This document shows positions 1 to 5,863 of a stretch of DNA of 6,737 nt, piece by piece. Below the pieces are notes generated by a model, which made no database searches, was not told the DNA's origin, and worked only from the letters and a program-made list of their open reading frames with translations. The stretch comes from Chthoniobacter sp. Lineage in GTDB: Bacteria; Verrucomicrobiota; Verrucomicrobiia; Chthoniobacterales; Chthoniobacteraceae. Numbering within the stretch: the stretch's first letter is position 1; each line of letters begins with the position of its first letter. A program made the translations under genes and the position numbers. Location of the stretch: assembly GCA_025351065.1 (NCBI GenBank), contig JANXWQ010000612.1:1-6737 (forward strand), in the 5' to 3' direction.

Positions 1-54
1 ATGGAAAACCGCGTCCGGCAGCCACGCGCCCGCCGCGGCCTGACGAAAGCACCG

Positions 55-82
55 GCACGGCGTGTCCGAAGACGCGCCGTGC
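55..82 (-). terminator. Hairpin with UUCG tetraloop after the leftward gene
   Basis: Read on the minus strand, this lies 13 nt after the TGA at 98-96. GCACGGCG pairs with CGCCGTGC (8 bp), then there is one C/A mismatch, then GTC pairs with GAC, closed by a TTCG loop. C(UUCG)G is a known, very stable RNA tetraloop, and it appears only in the minus-strand transcript (the plus strand would give CGAA). The position just behind a stop codon suggests a terminator or 3'-end stabiliser. Only a weak T run follows (CTTTC), so it is not a textbook intrinsic terminator. The remaining bases down to position 1 hold nothing I can assign. Confidence 0.55.
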
Positions 83-95
83 ATTTGCGGGCCGG

Positions 96-713
96 TCAGC
101 GCGCGTGGAAGCCGGAACCCATCATCATCGGCGTACGGAAACGCGATCCGCCCATGGTCCGAAGCGCGGCGGCGGAGTGGGTCCGGCCGCCGTCGAAATG
201 CAGGCGTCCGCCGACGACGCGCAGCGCCGGGAACGGAGCTAGGACCGCCGGGGCGACGACGACGTCTCCGAAGTCCGAGGCTCCGCCCGCGGTGTTGAGC
301 TGACTCGATGAGGTGCGGTAGCCGGTCGGCGCAGGGCCGAAGGACAGCATCGGAACCGCCGGTGCGGCGTCGTCGGCAGCCACCTGCGCGAGCGTGGCGG
401 CGATGGCGGCGCGGCGGGCGAGGAGTGCGCGCTGTTCGGCCAGGCGTTGCTCCTGCACGAGCAGTTGCCCATAGGCTGCGGCGTACGCCGCGGGGTCGTA
501 GCCGAATTCGCTGCGATCCGCTTCGGTGAGCTGCATGAAGTAGTAGAAACCTGCGCCGTCGTCGTGAGTGATGCGGATGCCGAGCGGCTGAATCTGCGTC
601 ACGCTAATGTTGTGGAAGGTTTCGCCAGTGGTCGTTTTGAGATCCCGGGCCGCTCCGTTGGCCACCAACAAGGCCAATGCACCGACTGCCAAACCGAGGG
701 TTAAGGTTTTCAT
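96..713 (-). CDS. Small secreted protein of unknown function, PVC-type
   Basis: This encodes 205 residues. Residues 1-22 look like a Sec signal peptide: MKTL, a hydrophobic stretch of Leu, Ala, Val and Gly, and a likely cut after G20-A21-A22. Residues 24-74 form a compact module (DLKTTTGETFHNISVTQIQP, then ITHDDGAG and FGYDP) that resembles the N-terminus of many small exported proteins in Verrucomicrobia; this is recalled, not searched. Residues 82-112 are rich in Gln, Arg, Ala and Leu and probably form a helix or short coiled coil. The rest is low-complexity Ala, Gly, Pro and Ser with no catalytic motif. The ATG at 713-711 is the natural start because the signal peptide begins there; no SD is seen. 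The gene diverges from the UVR gene. Its function cannot be given; it is probably a periplasmic or surface protein. Confidence 0.75.
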   Translation of the reverse strand: MKTLTLGLAVGALALLVANGAARDLKTTTGETFHNISVTQIQPLGIRITHDDGAGFYYFMQLTEADRSEFGYDPAAYAAAYGQLLVQEQRLAEQRALLARRAAIAATLAQVAADDAAPAVPMLSFGPAPTGYRTSSSQLNTAGGASDFGDVVVAPAVLAPFPALRVVGGRLHFDGGRTHSAAALRTMGGSRFRTPMMMGSGFHAR

Positions 714-822
714 GGCATGGCAAAATTACGGCTCGAAAAGGGCCGATGCAATTCGCGGAGGAGCCCGCGGCAAAGGCTGGCGATGCAGCTTTTCAAAAAT
801 GTAACAGCGCCACTGCGCGCAG

Positions 823-847
823 CCCGCGCTGATTGACAAAGCGCGGG
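823..847. promoter_or_regulatory. Perfect inverted repeat around the -35 box (candidate operator)
   Basis: CCCGCGCT (823-830) and AGCGCGGG (840-847) are exact reverse complements separated by 9 bases. The spacer holds TTGACA (833-838), the -35 box of the promoter described at 833-861. A dyad centred on the -35 box is a classic place for a repressor site, so this may be an operator for the rightward cluster. It lies 110 bases from the start of the leftward gene, so it could also affect that gene. GC-rich DNA gives chance palindromes easily, hence the moderate confidence. Confidence 0.4.
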
Positions 848-861
848 TGGGTTTCGATAGT
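833..861 (+). promoter_or_regulatory. Sigma70-type promoter of the UVR/peptide-transport cluster
   Basis: TTGACA (833-838) matches the -35 consensus in all six bases. After exactly 17 bases comes GATAGT (856-861), which matches TATAAT in four of six. The expected transcription start is near 868, only about 3 bases before the ATG at 871. The messenger would then be leaderless or nearly so, which fits the lack of a ribosome binding site there. The promoter would also place the alternative GTG at 847 outside the transcript. Confidence 0.55.
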
Positions 862-870
862 CGCGGTCAC

Positions 871-1623
871 ATGAGTCTCGATTTGAACGACCTGCTCCGC
901 GAGTGGCCGCATGAACCCGGCATGATCAAGGTGCGCAAGATTTTGGGCAGCGACGGGAAGGAGAAAATCCAACTGCGGATCGACCTCGGGCTGATCCAGA
1001 TGGAGACGGTGGGGCGGCCCGACGGGCTGGAGCCGCACGACCGGGAGAGCCTGCTGGAGTATCATCAGGAGCGGGCGAAACGGGCGGAGAAAAAGAGCGA
1101 GGCGTATGTCATCACCGCGGATGAAGTGGGCGAGCTGCAGCAGGAGGGCATCCAGTATTACCACCGCTACATCAGTTTTTTTCAGCTCAGCGATTACCAG
1201 GGGGTGATCCGCGATACCCAGCGGAATCTGGACATGTTCAACTTTGTAGGCAACCACGCGCAGCCAGAGGAGCTGGCGGCCTCGGTGCTGCAGTTCACGC
1301 CATACGTGCTGATGATGAATACGCGGGCGCGGGCGTCCATCGAGATCGAGCGCGAGGAGTACGCCACGGCGGCGAAGAAGATCGAGGATGGCATGGAAAA
1401 GATCCGTGCTTTCTACGAGAAGATCGAGAACCCGGAGGCGCAGGCCAACAGCCCGGAGCTGAGTTTCCTCGGCGAGTGGCTGGAAGAAGTGCGGGCGAAA
1501 CAGCCGCTGACCAAGCTGGAGAAAATGCAGCGTGAGATGGATCAGGCCATCGCCGCGGAAGCCTATGAGCGCGCGGCGCAGTTGCGCGACCTGATCAACG
1601 CCGCGCAGCGGAAGAAAGGATGA
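871..1623 (+). CDS. UvrB/UvrC-motif-containing protein of unknown function
   Basis: From the ATG at 871 this encodes 250 residues. It has no signal peptide or membrane segment, so it should be cytoplasmic. The N-terminal part carries a conserved-looking block (KIQLRIDLGLIQMETVGRPDG, split here as KIQLRIDLGLIQ and METVGRPDG, about residues 32-52). The middle is helical and charged, with YYHRYISFFQLSDYQGVIRDTQRN resembling a TPR-like helical hairpin. A C-terminal UVR motif (about residues 213-246, with LEKMQREMDQAI and YERAAQLRDLI) is the kind used for protein contacts in UvrB, UvrC and Clp-associated proteins. No nuclease or helicase domain is present, so it is not UvrB or UvrC. A GTG at 847 would add 8 residues, but the promoter at 833-861 argues for 871. 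The stop overlaps the ATG at 1620, suggesting coupling to the transporter genes. The family is recalled as typical of Verrucomicrobia and Planctomycetes; its role is unknown. Confidence 0.8.
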   Translation: MSLDLNDLLREWPHEPGMIKVRKILGSDGKEKIQLRIDLGLIQMETVGRPDGLEPHDRESLLEYHQERAKRAEKKSEAYVITADEVGELQQEGIQYYHRYISFFQLSDYQGVIRDTQRNLDMFNFVGNHAQPEELAASVLQFTPYVLMMNTRARASIEIEREEYATAAKKIEDGMEKIRAFYEKIENPEAQANSPELSFLGEWLEEVRAKQPLTKLEKMQREMDQAIAAEAYERAAQLRDLINAAQRKKG

Positions 1624-1637
1624 GGGGAAGGGGAAAA

Positions 1638-1747
1638 GGCGAAGGGCGAAAGGCGAAAGGCGAAAAGGGGAGCGGGATGGCGCGCACTTTTTTTGCACAG
1701 TTCGTCCGACTGGCCGTCATCGCCTTTCGCCTTTCGCCTTTCGCCTT
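1638..1747. repeat. Heptad inverted-repeat element (GGCGAAA / TTTCGCC)
   Basis: The left arm is a tandem of GGCGAAA (1638-1644 as GGCGAAG, then exact copies at 1645, 1652 and 1659). The right arm is TTTCGCC at 1725, 1732 and 1739, preceded by ATCGCC. The arms 1645-1665 and 1725-1745 are perfect reverse complements over 21 bp, with 59 bases between them. The element spans the end of the UVR gene, the candidate starts of the binding-protein gene and part of its signal-peptide code. It looks like a dispersed, REP-like intergenic repeat; similar heptad arrays are recalled from other genomes, where they give spurious 'FRLSPFA' translations. In RNA it would form a long hairpin that encloses the start at 1677. 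Confidence 0.8.
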
Positions 1748-3650
1748 ATTCTTCGCCTGCGACACGAATCCCCATCCCGCCCCGACGCGCACCACGCGCG
1801 ATGACGGTACCCCGTGGCGCGTGCGCTACACGTATCTCGCGGACGACCCGCGCGGGCTTGATCCTCAGCATGCTTACGACCAGATGGCTCATCGGGTGCA
1901 GGAGGCGATTCTCGACACGCTGCTCGAATATCATCCGCTGAAAACCGATCCGTTTGAGCTGATTCCCGCGCTGCTCGAAACGCTGCCGGAACGCACCGCG
2001 GAGCCGGATGGCAAGGTGACTTACACCTGCCGGCTGAAGCGTGGCATCCACTATCACAACGATCCATGTTTCCCCGGCGGCAAGGGGCGCGAGGTCGTGG
2101 CCGAGGATGTGCATTTTGCCTGGCTGCGCATGTGCGACCCGAAGATCGAGTGCCCGATTTACTCGACACTGGAGCCCGTGGTCATCGGCATGCACGAGCT
2201 GTATGAGGCGGGAAAAAAGTCCGGCAATTTTGACTACTCCGCACGGCTGTCTGGGCTGGAAGTCGTGGACGCGCAGACTTTCAAAATCCGTCTCTCGTCG
2301 CCGTATCCGCAGATCATCTACTGGCTCGCGATGCAGTTCACCACGCCGGTCCCGCGGGAGGCGGTGGAGTACTACGATGGGAAAATGCACGACGGTGTGC
2401 AGCGCGCGACTTTCAACTGGCATCCCGTGGGCACGGGGCCGTTCGTCATCGCGGAATATGAGGAGGCGCACCGCTTCCGCCTCGTGCGCAATCCCGACTA
2501 CCGCACGTCGGTTTTTCCGAGCGACGGATTTCCGCCGGAGAAAGCGGAGTGGCTGAAGCAATTTGCGGGGCAGAAGCTCCCGATGATCGACGAAATCGAA
2601 TGGCCGATCCTGCGCGAGACGCACACGATGTGGCTGCTCGCGCGGCAGGGCTACTTTGACGGCACGGCAGTCGCGAAGGACGCGGTGGGCCGTGTGGTCA
2701 GCGCGAACGCGGAGATTTCACCCGACCTCAAGGCGCGCGGCATGTCTCTCGAAAAGGACACCGAGCTGGGCACGTTTTTCGTGAGCTTCAATTGCAGCGA
2801 CCCGGTGCTCGCAAACCCGAAGCTGCGCAAGGCGCTGGCCTGCGCCTACAACGCGCAGGGCTACTGCGACATTTTTAAATACGGCGTCTCGCCGGTGGCC
2901 ACGCAGCTCGTGCCGCCGGGCATTTTTGGGCACATCAACGACTGGGCGAATCCGAACGCTTTCAACCTCGAACGCGCCAAGCAGCTCATCGCCGAGGCGG
3001 GCTATCCGCATGGCATCGATCCGAAAACCGGCCAGCCGCTGGAGCTGTCGATGGACGTGACCGCGACGGGCTCGGAGGAGCGGCAGACGGCGGAGTACGA
3101 GCAGCGGTGCTTCGAGGCGCTCGGCGTGAAAATCACGGTGCGCGAAAACACTTTCGCCAAGATGCTGGAGAAGCAGGAGCGCGGACAGTTTCAAATCGCG
3201 CCGAGCACCGGCTGGGGCGCGGACTATCCCGACCCGGAGAATTTCTTCTTCCTCTTCTACAGCAAAAACATTCCGCCCGCGGGGAAGAACGAGTCGCGCT
3301 ACATGAGCCCGGAGTTCGACAAGGTCTTCGAGCAGATGGCGCTGATGGACAACGGCCCCGAGCGACTCGCGCTTTGCAAACAGCTCTTGGAAATGCTGAA
3401 CGAGGACTGCCCGTGCGCGTTCAACTTTCACAAAGCCTACTACGTGGTGGTGCAGCCGTGGGCCCGCCGCACGCACGCCAACATGATGCTCGAAGGCGGG
3501 CCAAAGTATTTGCAAATCGATCCCGCCATCCGCGCTCGCTGCTGGCGCGATTGGAACCGCCCGTCCTACGGGCCGCTCGCGCTGCTCGTCATTGCCGTCA
3601 TCGCGGGTCTCATTTACGCCGTCCGCTGGAATCGCCGCCTGAATGCTTAG
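1677..3650 (+). CDS. Peptide ABC transporter substrate-binding protein (SBP_bac_5) with C-terminal membrane helix
   Basis: Periplasmic binding component of an oligopeptide/dipeptide-type importer. From 1677 it has 657 residues. Family hallmarks are HPVGTGPF at 249-256 followed by the typical RNPDYR stretch, and GWGADYPDPEN at 512-522, matching cluster C peptide/nickel binding proteins. The N-terminus (MARTFFAQFVRLAVIAF...) ends in LFFAC with Cys28, a weak lipobox, so it may be a lipoprotein. Unusually, residues 633-649 (PLALLVIAVIAGLIYAV) form a hydrophobic helix followed by RWNRRLNA, predicting a C-terminal membrane anchor with its end in the cytoplasm. The ATG at 1620 is also in frame and forms an ATGA overlap with the UVR gene. 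I prefer 1677 because AAGGGGAG lies just upstream and the 1620 start only adds 19 basic residues from the heptad repeat. The stop overlaps the permease start by 8 nt. The exact substrate cannot be told. Confidence 0.9.
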   Translation: MARTFFAQFVRLAVIAFRLSPFALFFACDTNPHPAPTRTTRDDGTPWRVRYTYLADDPRGLDPQHAYDQMAHRVQEAILDTLLEYHPLKTDPFELIPALLETLPERTAEPDGKVTYTCRLKRGIHYHNDPCFPGGKGREVVAEDVHFAWLRMCDPKIECPIYSTLEPVVIGMHELYEAGKKSGNFDYSARLSGLEVVDAQTFKIRLSSPYPQIIYWLAMQFTTPVPREAVEYYDGKMHDGVQRATFNWHPVGTGPFVIAEYEEAHRFRLVRNPDYRTSVFPSDGFPPEKAEWLKQFAGQKLPMIDEIEWPILRETHTMWLLARQGYFDGTAVAKDAVGRVVSANAEISPDLKARGMSLEKDTELGTFFVSFNCSDPVLANPKLRKALACAYNAQGYCDIFKYGVSPVATQLVPPGIFGHINDWANPNAFNLERAKQLIAEAGYPHGIDPKTGQPLELSMDVTATGSEERQTAEYEQRCFEALGVKITVRENTFAKMLEKQERGQFQIAPSTGWGADYPDPENFFFLFYSKNIPPAGKNESRYMSPEFDKVFEQMALMDNGPERLALCKQLLEMLNEDCPCAFNFHKAYYVVVQPWARRTHANMMLEGGPKYLQIDPAIRARCWRDWNRPSYGPLALLVIAVIAGLIYAVRWNRRLNA

Positions 3651-5742
3651 CTACCTCGTCCGCCGCCTGCTTTACGTCCCGCTGATTGTCTTCGGCGTGA
3701 TGCTGCTGACCTTCGTGCTCTCCTTCGTGGTGCAGACGCCGGAGCAAAGGGCGCGCGCGATTCTCGACAAGCGGGCGACGCCGGAAACGATTCGCAATTA
3801 CCTTCACGAACGCGGCTACGACAAACCGCTGCTCGTCAATCACGCAGCCGACGCAGCCTGGCACGACAGCATTTTTTTCAACGAGATGACAAATCTTGCG
3901 CGCCTGCGCCTCGGCAAGTCGGACATCACCGGCGAACTGCTGGGCGAAAAATTTCTGCGCGGTGCGGGGCCGTCGCTGGCGATCACGCTGCCGGCGGCGG
4001 TGCTGGGCTTGTTTCTCGCGGTCTCGTTCTCTCTTTACCTCGTGCTCGTGCGCTATTCCGGGCTCGACCGCGCGGGCACCTTCGCGTGCGTGGTGCTGAT
4101 GAGCGTGGTGCCGATGCTCTACATCGTCGCCGGGCAGAAACTCATGGCCTCGGGGCTCGATTGGTTTCCGGTGTCGGGCTTCGACCTCTCGCACCTCAGC
4201 GGGGTGCGCTTTGTCATCCTGCCGGTGATCATTTTCTGCATCATCAATCTCGGGGACGAGACGCGCATTTACCGTGCGGTCTTCCTCGATGAAATCGCGC
4301 AGGACTACGTCCGCACCGCGCGGGCGAAAGGCGTGGGCAACACGCGGCTGCTTTTCACGCATGTGCTAAAAAACGGGCTCATCGCACTGATCACGCTGGT
4401 CGTCGCGCACCTGCCGCTGCTCGTGCTCGGCTCGCTGCTCATCGAGAATTTTTTTGCCATCCCCGGCCTCGGCAACCTGCTCGCCGGTGCGCTCCAGTCG
4501 GGCGACTTCGCGGTGGTGCGCGCATCGGTCTTTCTCGGCGCGCTGCTGTATCAGGCGGGGTTTATCGCCACGGATATTTGCTACGCGCTGGCCGACCCGC
4601 GCATCCGCCTCGGCGATAGCCGCGAGGTGGAAACCAGCTCGCATTTTCCCTGGCGCAAAGCGTTCCTCGCAGTGCTCTGCGTCTGGCCGCTGTGGCTCGC
4701 GCTCTCCGCGCTGTGGCGCGCTTCCGCCGCGCCGTTGCAGCACCTTTTCGCGAACGTCTGGTTTCAGGATGCGCTGCTCGTCGCGGCCTTCGCGGGCATC
4801 GCCGCCTTTCTCTACACCAATGCGCGCAGCGAGGTGTGGTCGCGCGCGCTCGCCCGGCTGCGGCGCGACCGGCTCGGCCTCGCCGCGGGCGCGGTCATCT
4901 GCGTTTATCTTTTCGTCGGCGCGCTGGAGACGTTCCAGTTGCCGGATGGCAAAGGTGGCTGGGAATCCGTGCTGCACAAGCTCACCGCCGTCATCGCCGC
5001 CGAGGAAACCTACAGCGCGCCGCTCGCGAAAACCCTGCTCGGCAAACCCGCCGCGCTGCACGGCACGCACCTGCTCGGCACCGATGCGCTGGGCAAGGAC
5101 GTGCTCGTGGAAACTCTGCGCGCCTGCCGCACCGCGCTCCTCATCGGCGGACTCACGAGCGCGCTCTACATCCCGTTCGGGGCCGTGCTCGGCCTGGCCG
5201 CCGGCTACTTCCGCCGCCGCACGGACGAAGTCATCACCTACCTCTACAGCCTCGTCGCCTCGGTGCCCACGATCCTGCTGCTCGTCGCCATCATCAGCGC
5301 CTTCGGCAAAGGCTTTTTCTCCATGACCGGGGCGCTCGCCTTCACGACATGGGTCGGTGTCTGCCGCCTCGTCCGCGGCGAGACCATGCGCCAGAGCGGC
5401 AGCCAGTACGTTGCCGCTGCGCGCGCGCTCGGGCAGGGGCACTGGCGCATTCTCACGCGGCATCTTTTGCCAAATGTCATGCACCTCATCCTTATCACTT
5501 TCATCCTCGGTTTCTCCAGCCTCGTGCTTTTCGAGGTCATCCTCAGCTACCTCGGCGTCGGCCTGCCCGTGGGCACGCCGAGCTGGGGCGCGATAATCGA
5601 CGGCGCGCGCGGCGAACTCACCCGCGAGCCCGCCATCTGGTGGAACCTCGCCGCCGCCAGCACCGCGCTTTTTGGCCTTGTCCTCTCACTCAATCTTTTC
5701 GGCGACGCCCTGCGCCGCGCGTTCGATCCGAAACGGGGCTGA
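3643..5742 (+). CDS. Fused OppB-OppC-type peptide ABC transporter permease
   Basis: One 699-residue chain carries both permease subunits of an Opp/Dpp importer. Residues 1-325 are OppB-like: a first helix at 9-30, a long periplasmic loop, more helices, the ATPase-coupling EAA loop (EIAQDYVRTARAKGV, 217-231), and the usual OppB ending DPRIRLG (318-324). Residues 340-392 are a linker with two extra predicted helices (about 341-360 and 377-392). Residues 395-699 are OppC-like: a basic start (RALARLRRDRLGL), a helix at 411-430, HLLGTDALGKDVL at 476-488, a second EAA loop (SQYVAAARALGQGHWRILTR, from 587) and the C-terminal SYLGVG...P-SWG region. Two added helices keep both halves in the normal orientation. 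OppB and OppC are normally separate proteins of about 300 residues. No stop or frame change lies between the halves. The start overlaps the upstream stop, and no SD is visible. Confidence 0.92.
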   Translation: MLSYLVRRLLYVPLIVFGVMLLTFVLSFVVQTPEQRARAILDKRATPETIRNYLHERGYDKPLLVNHAADAAWHDSIFFNEMTNLARLRLGKSDITGELLGEKFLRGAGPSLAITLPAAVLGLFLAVSFSLYLVLVRYSGLDRAGTFACVVLMSVVPMLYIVAGQKLMASGLDWFPVSGFDLSHLSGVRFVILPVIIFCIINLGDETRIYRAVFLDEIAQDYVRTARAKGVGNTRLLFTHVLKNGLIALITLVVAHLPLLVLGSLLIENFFAIPGLGNLLAGALQSGDFAVVRASVFLGALLYQAGFIATDICYALADPRIRLGDSREVETSSHFPWRKAFLAVLCVWPLWLALSALWRASAAPLQHLFANVWFQDALLVAAFAGIAAFLYTNARSEVWSRALARLRRDRLGLAAGAVICVYLFVGALETFQLPDGKGGWESVLHKLTAVIAAEETYSAPLAKTLLGKPAALHGTHLLGTDALGKDVLVETLRACRTALLIGGLTSALYIPFGAVLGLAAGYFRRRTDEVITYLYSLVASVPTILLLVAIISAFGKGFFSMTGALAFTTWVGVCRLVRGETMRQSGSQYVAAARALGQGHWRILTRHLLPNVMHLILITFILGFSSLVLFEVILSYLGVGLPVGTPSWGAIIDGARGELTREPAIWWNLAAASTALFGLVLSLNLFGDALRRAFDPKRG

Positions 5743-5862
5743 GTTTCTTTTTGACAGGATTAAAGGATTTTTTGGATGGATCGGATTTTTTTTGAAACTC
5801 AGCGCGTCCTTGAATCGGAATCCTGTCTCATCCGCAAAATCCTGCTAATCCTGTCCAAAAAA
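5738..5862. repeat. Imperfect palindromic repeat (GACAGGATTA type) between permease and ATPase genes
   Basis: This fills the 121-base gap between the two genes. The left arm (5748-5787) is a run of GGAT blocks and the right arm (5819-5862) a run of ATCC blocks. Exact pairs include GACAGGATTA (5753-5762) with TAATCCTGTC (5846-5855), AGGATTTT (5764-5771) with AAAATCCT (5836-5843), GGATG (5774-5778) with CATCC (5829-5833), and GGATT with AATCC (5819-5823). A separate exact pair, GCTGAGTTTC (5738-5747) and GAAACTCAGC (5794-5803), cannot form together with the full outer stem, so two alternative folds are possible. I recall similar GACAGGATTA repeats scattered between genes in many environmental bacteria. 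The right arm ends one base before the ATPase ATG. Confidence 0.8.
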
Positions 5863-5863
5863 T

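Noticed and set aside
1..303. Open frame of 100 codons on the plus strand starting at base 1
   Set aside because: It is very rich in Arg and Pro, has no recognisable domain, and lies mostly antisense to the convincing leftward secreted-protein gene and its hairpin.
714..760. Possible promoter for the leftward gene (TTGCAT, 17 bases, TAATTT on the minus strand)
   Set aside because: Only about three of six bases match at each box, so it is not supportable as a feature, although it would give another near-leaderless transcript.
847..870. GTG start at 847 for the UVR protein
   Set aside because: It would lie upstream of the predicted transcription start and on the end of the inverted repeat; the ATG at 871 gives a sensible N-terminus (MSLDLNDLLREWP).
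793..1698. Long minus-strand open frame of 301 codons opposite the UVR gene
   Set aside because: It is antisense to a gene with a recognisable UVR motif, and its ends are made of heptad-repeat translation (FRLSPFALRL). Long shadow frames are common in GC-rich DNA.
1176..4455. Several 7-T runs in coding sequence (about 1176, 1688, 3871, 4449) as phase-variation sites
   Set aside because: Most simply encode Phe-Phe as TTT TTT in otherwise intact genes; the runs are short. Only the one in the repeat loop near 1688 has a suggestive context and is mentioned there.
4366..5484. Minus-strand open frame of 372 codons opposite the permease
   Set aside because: Its composition (Arg, Glu, Ala, Gly, Asp) shows no domain and mirrors the hydrophobic permease code on the other strand.
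5751..5780. TTGACA at 5751-5756 as a promoter for the ATPase gene
   Set aside because: No acceptable -10 box lies 16-18 bases downstream (TGGATG, GGATGG, GATGGA), and the match is part of the repeat arm.
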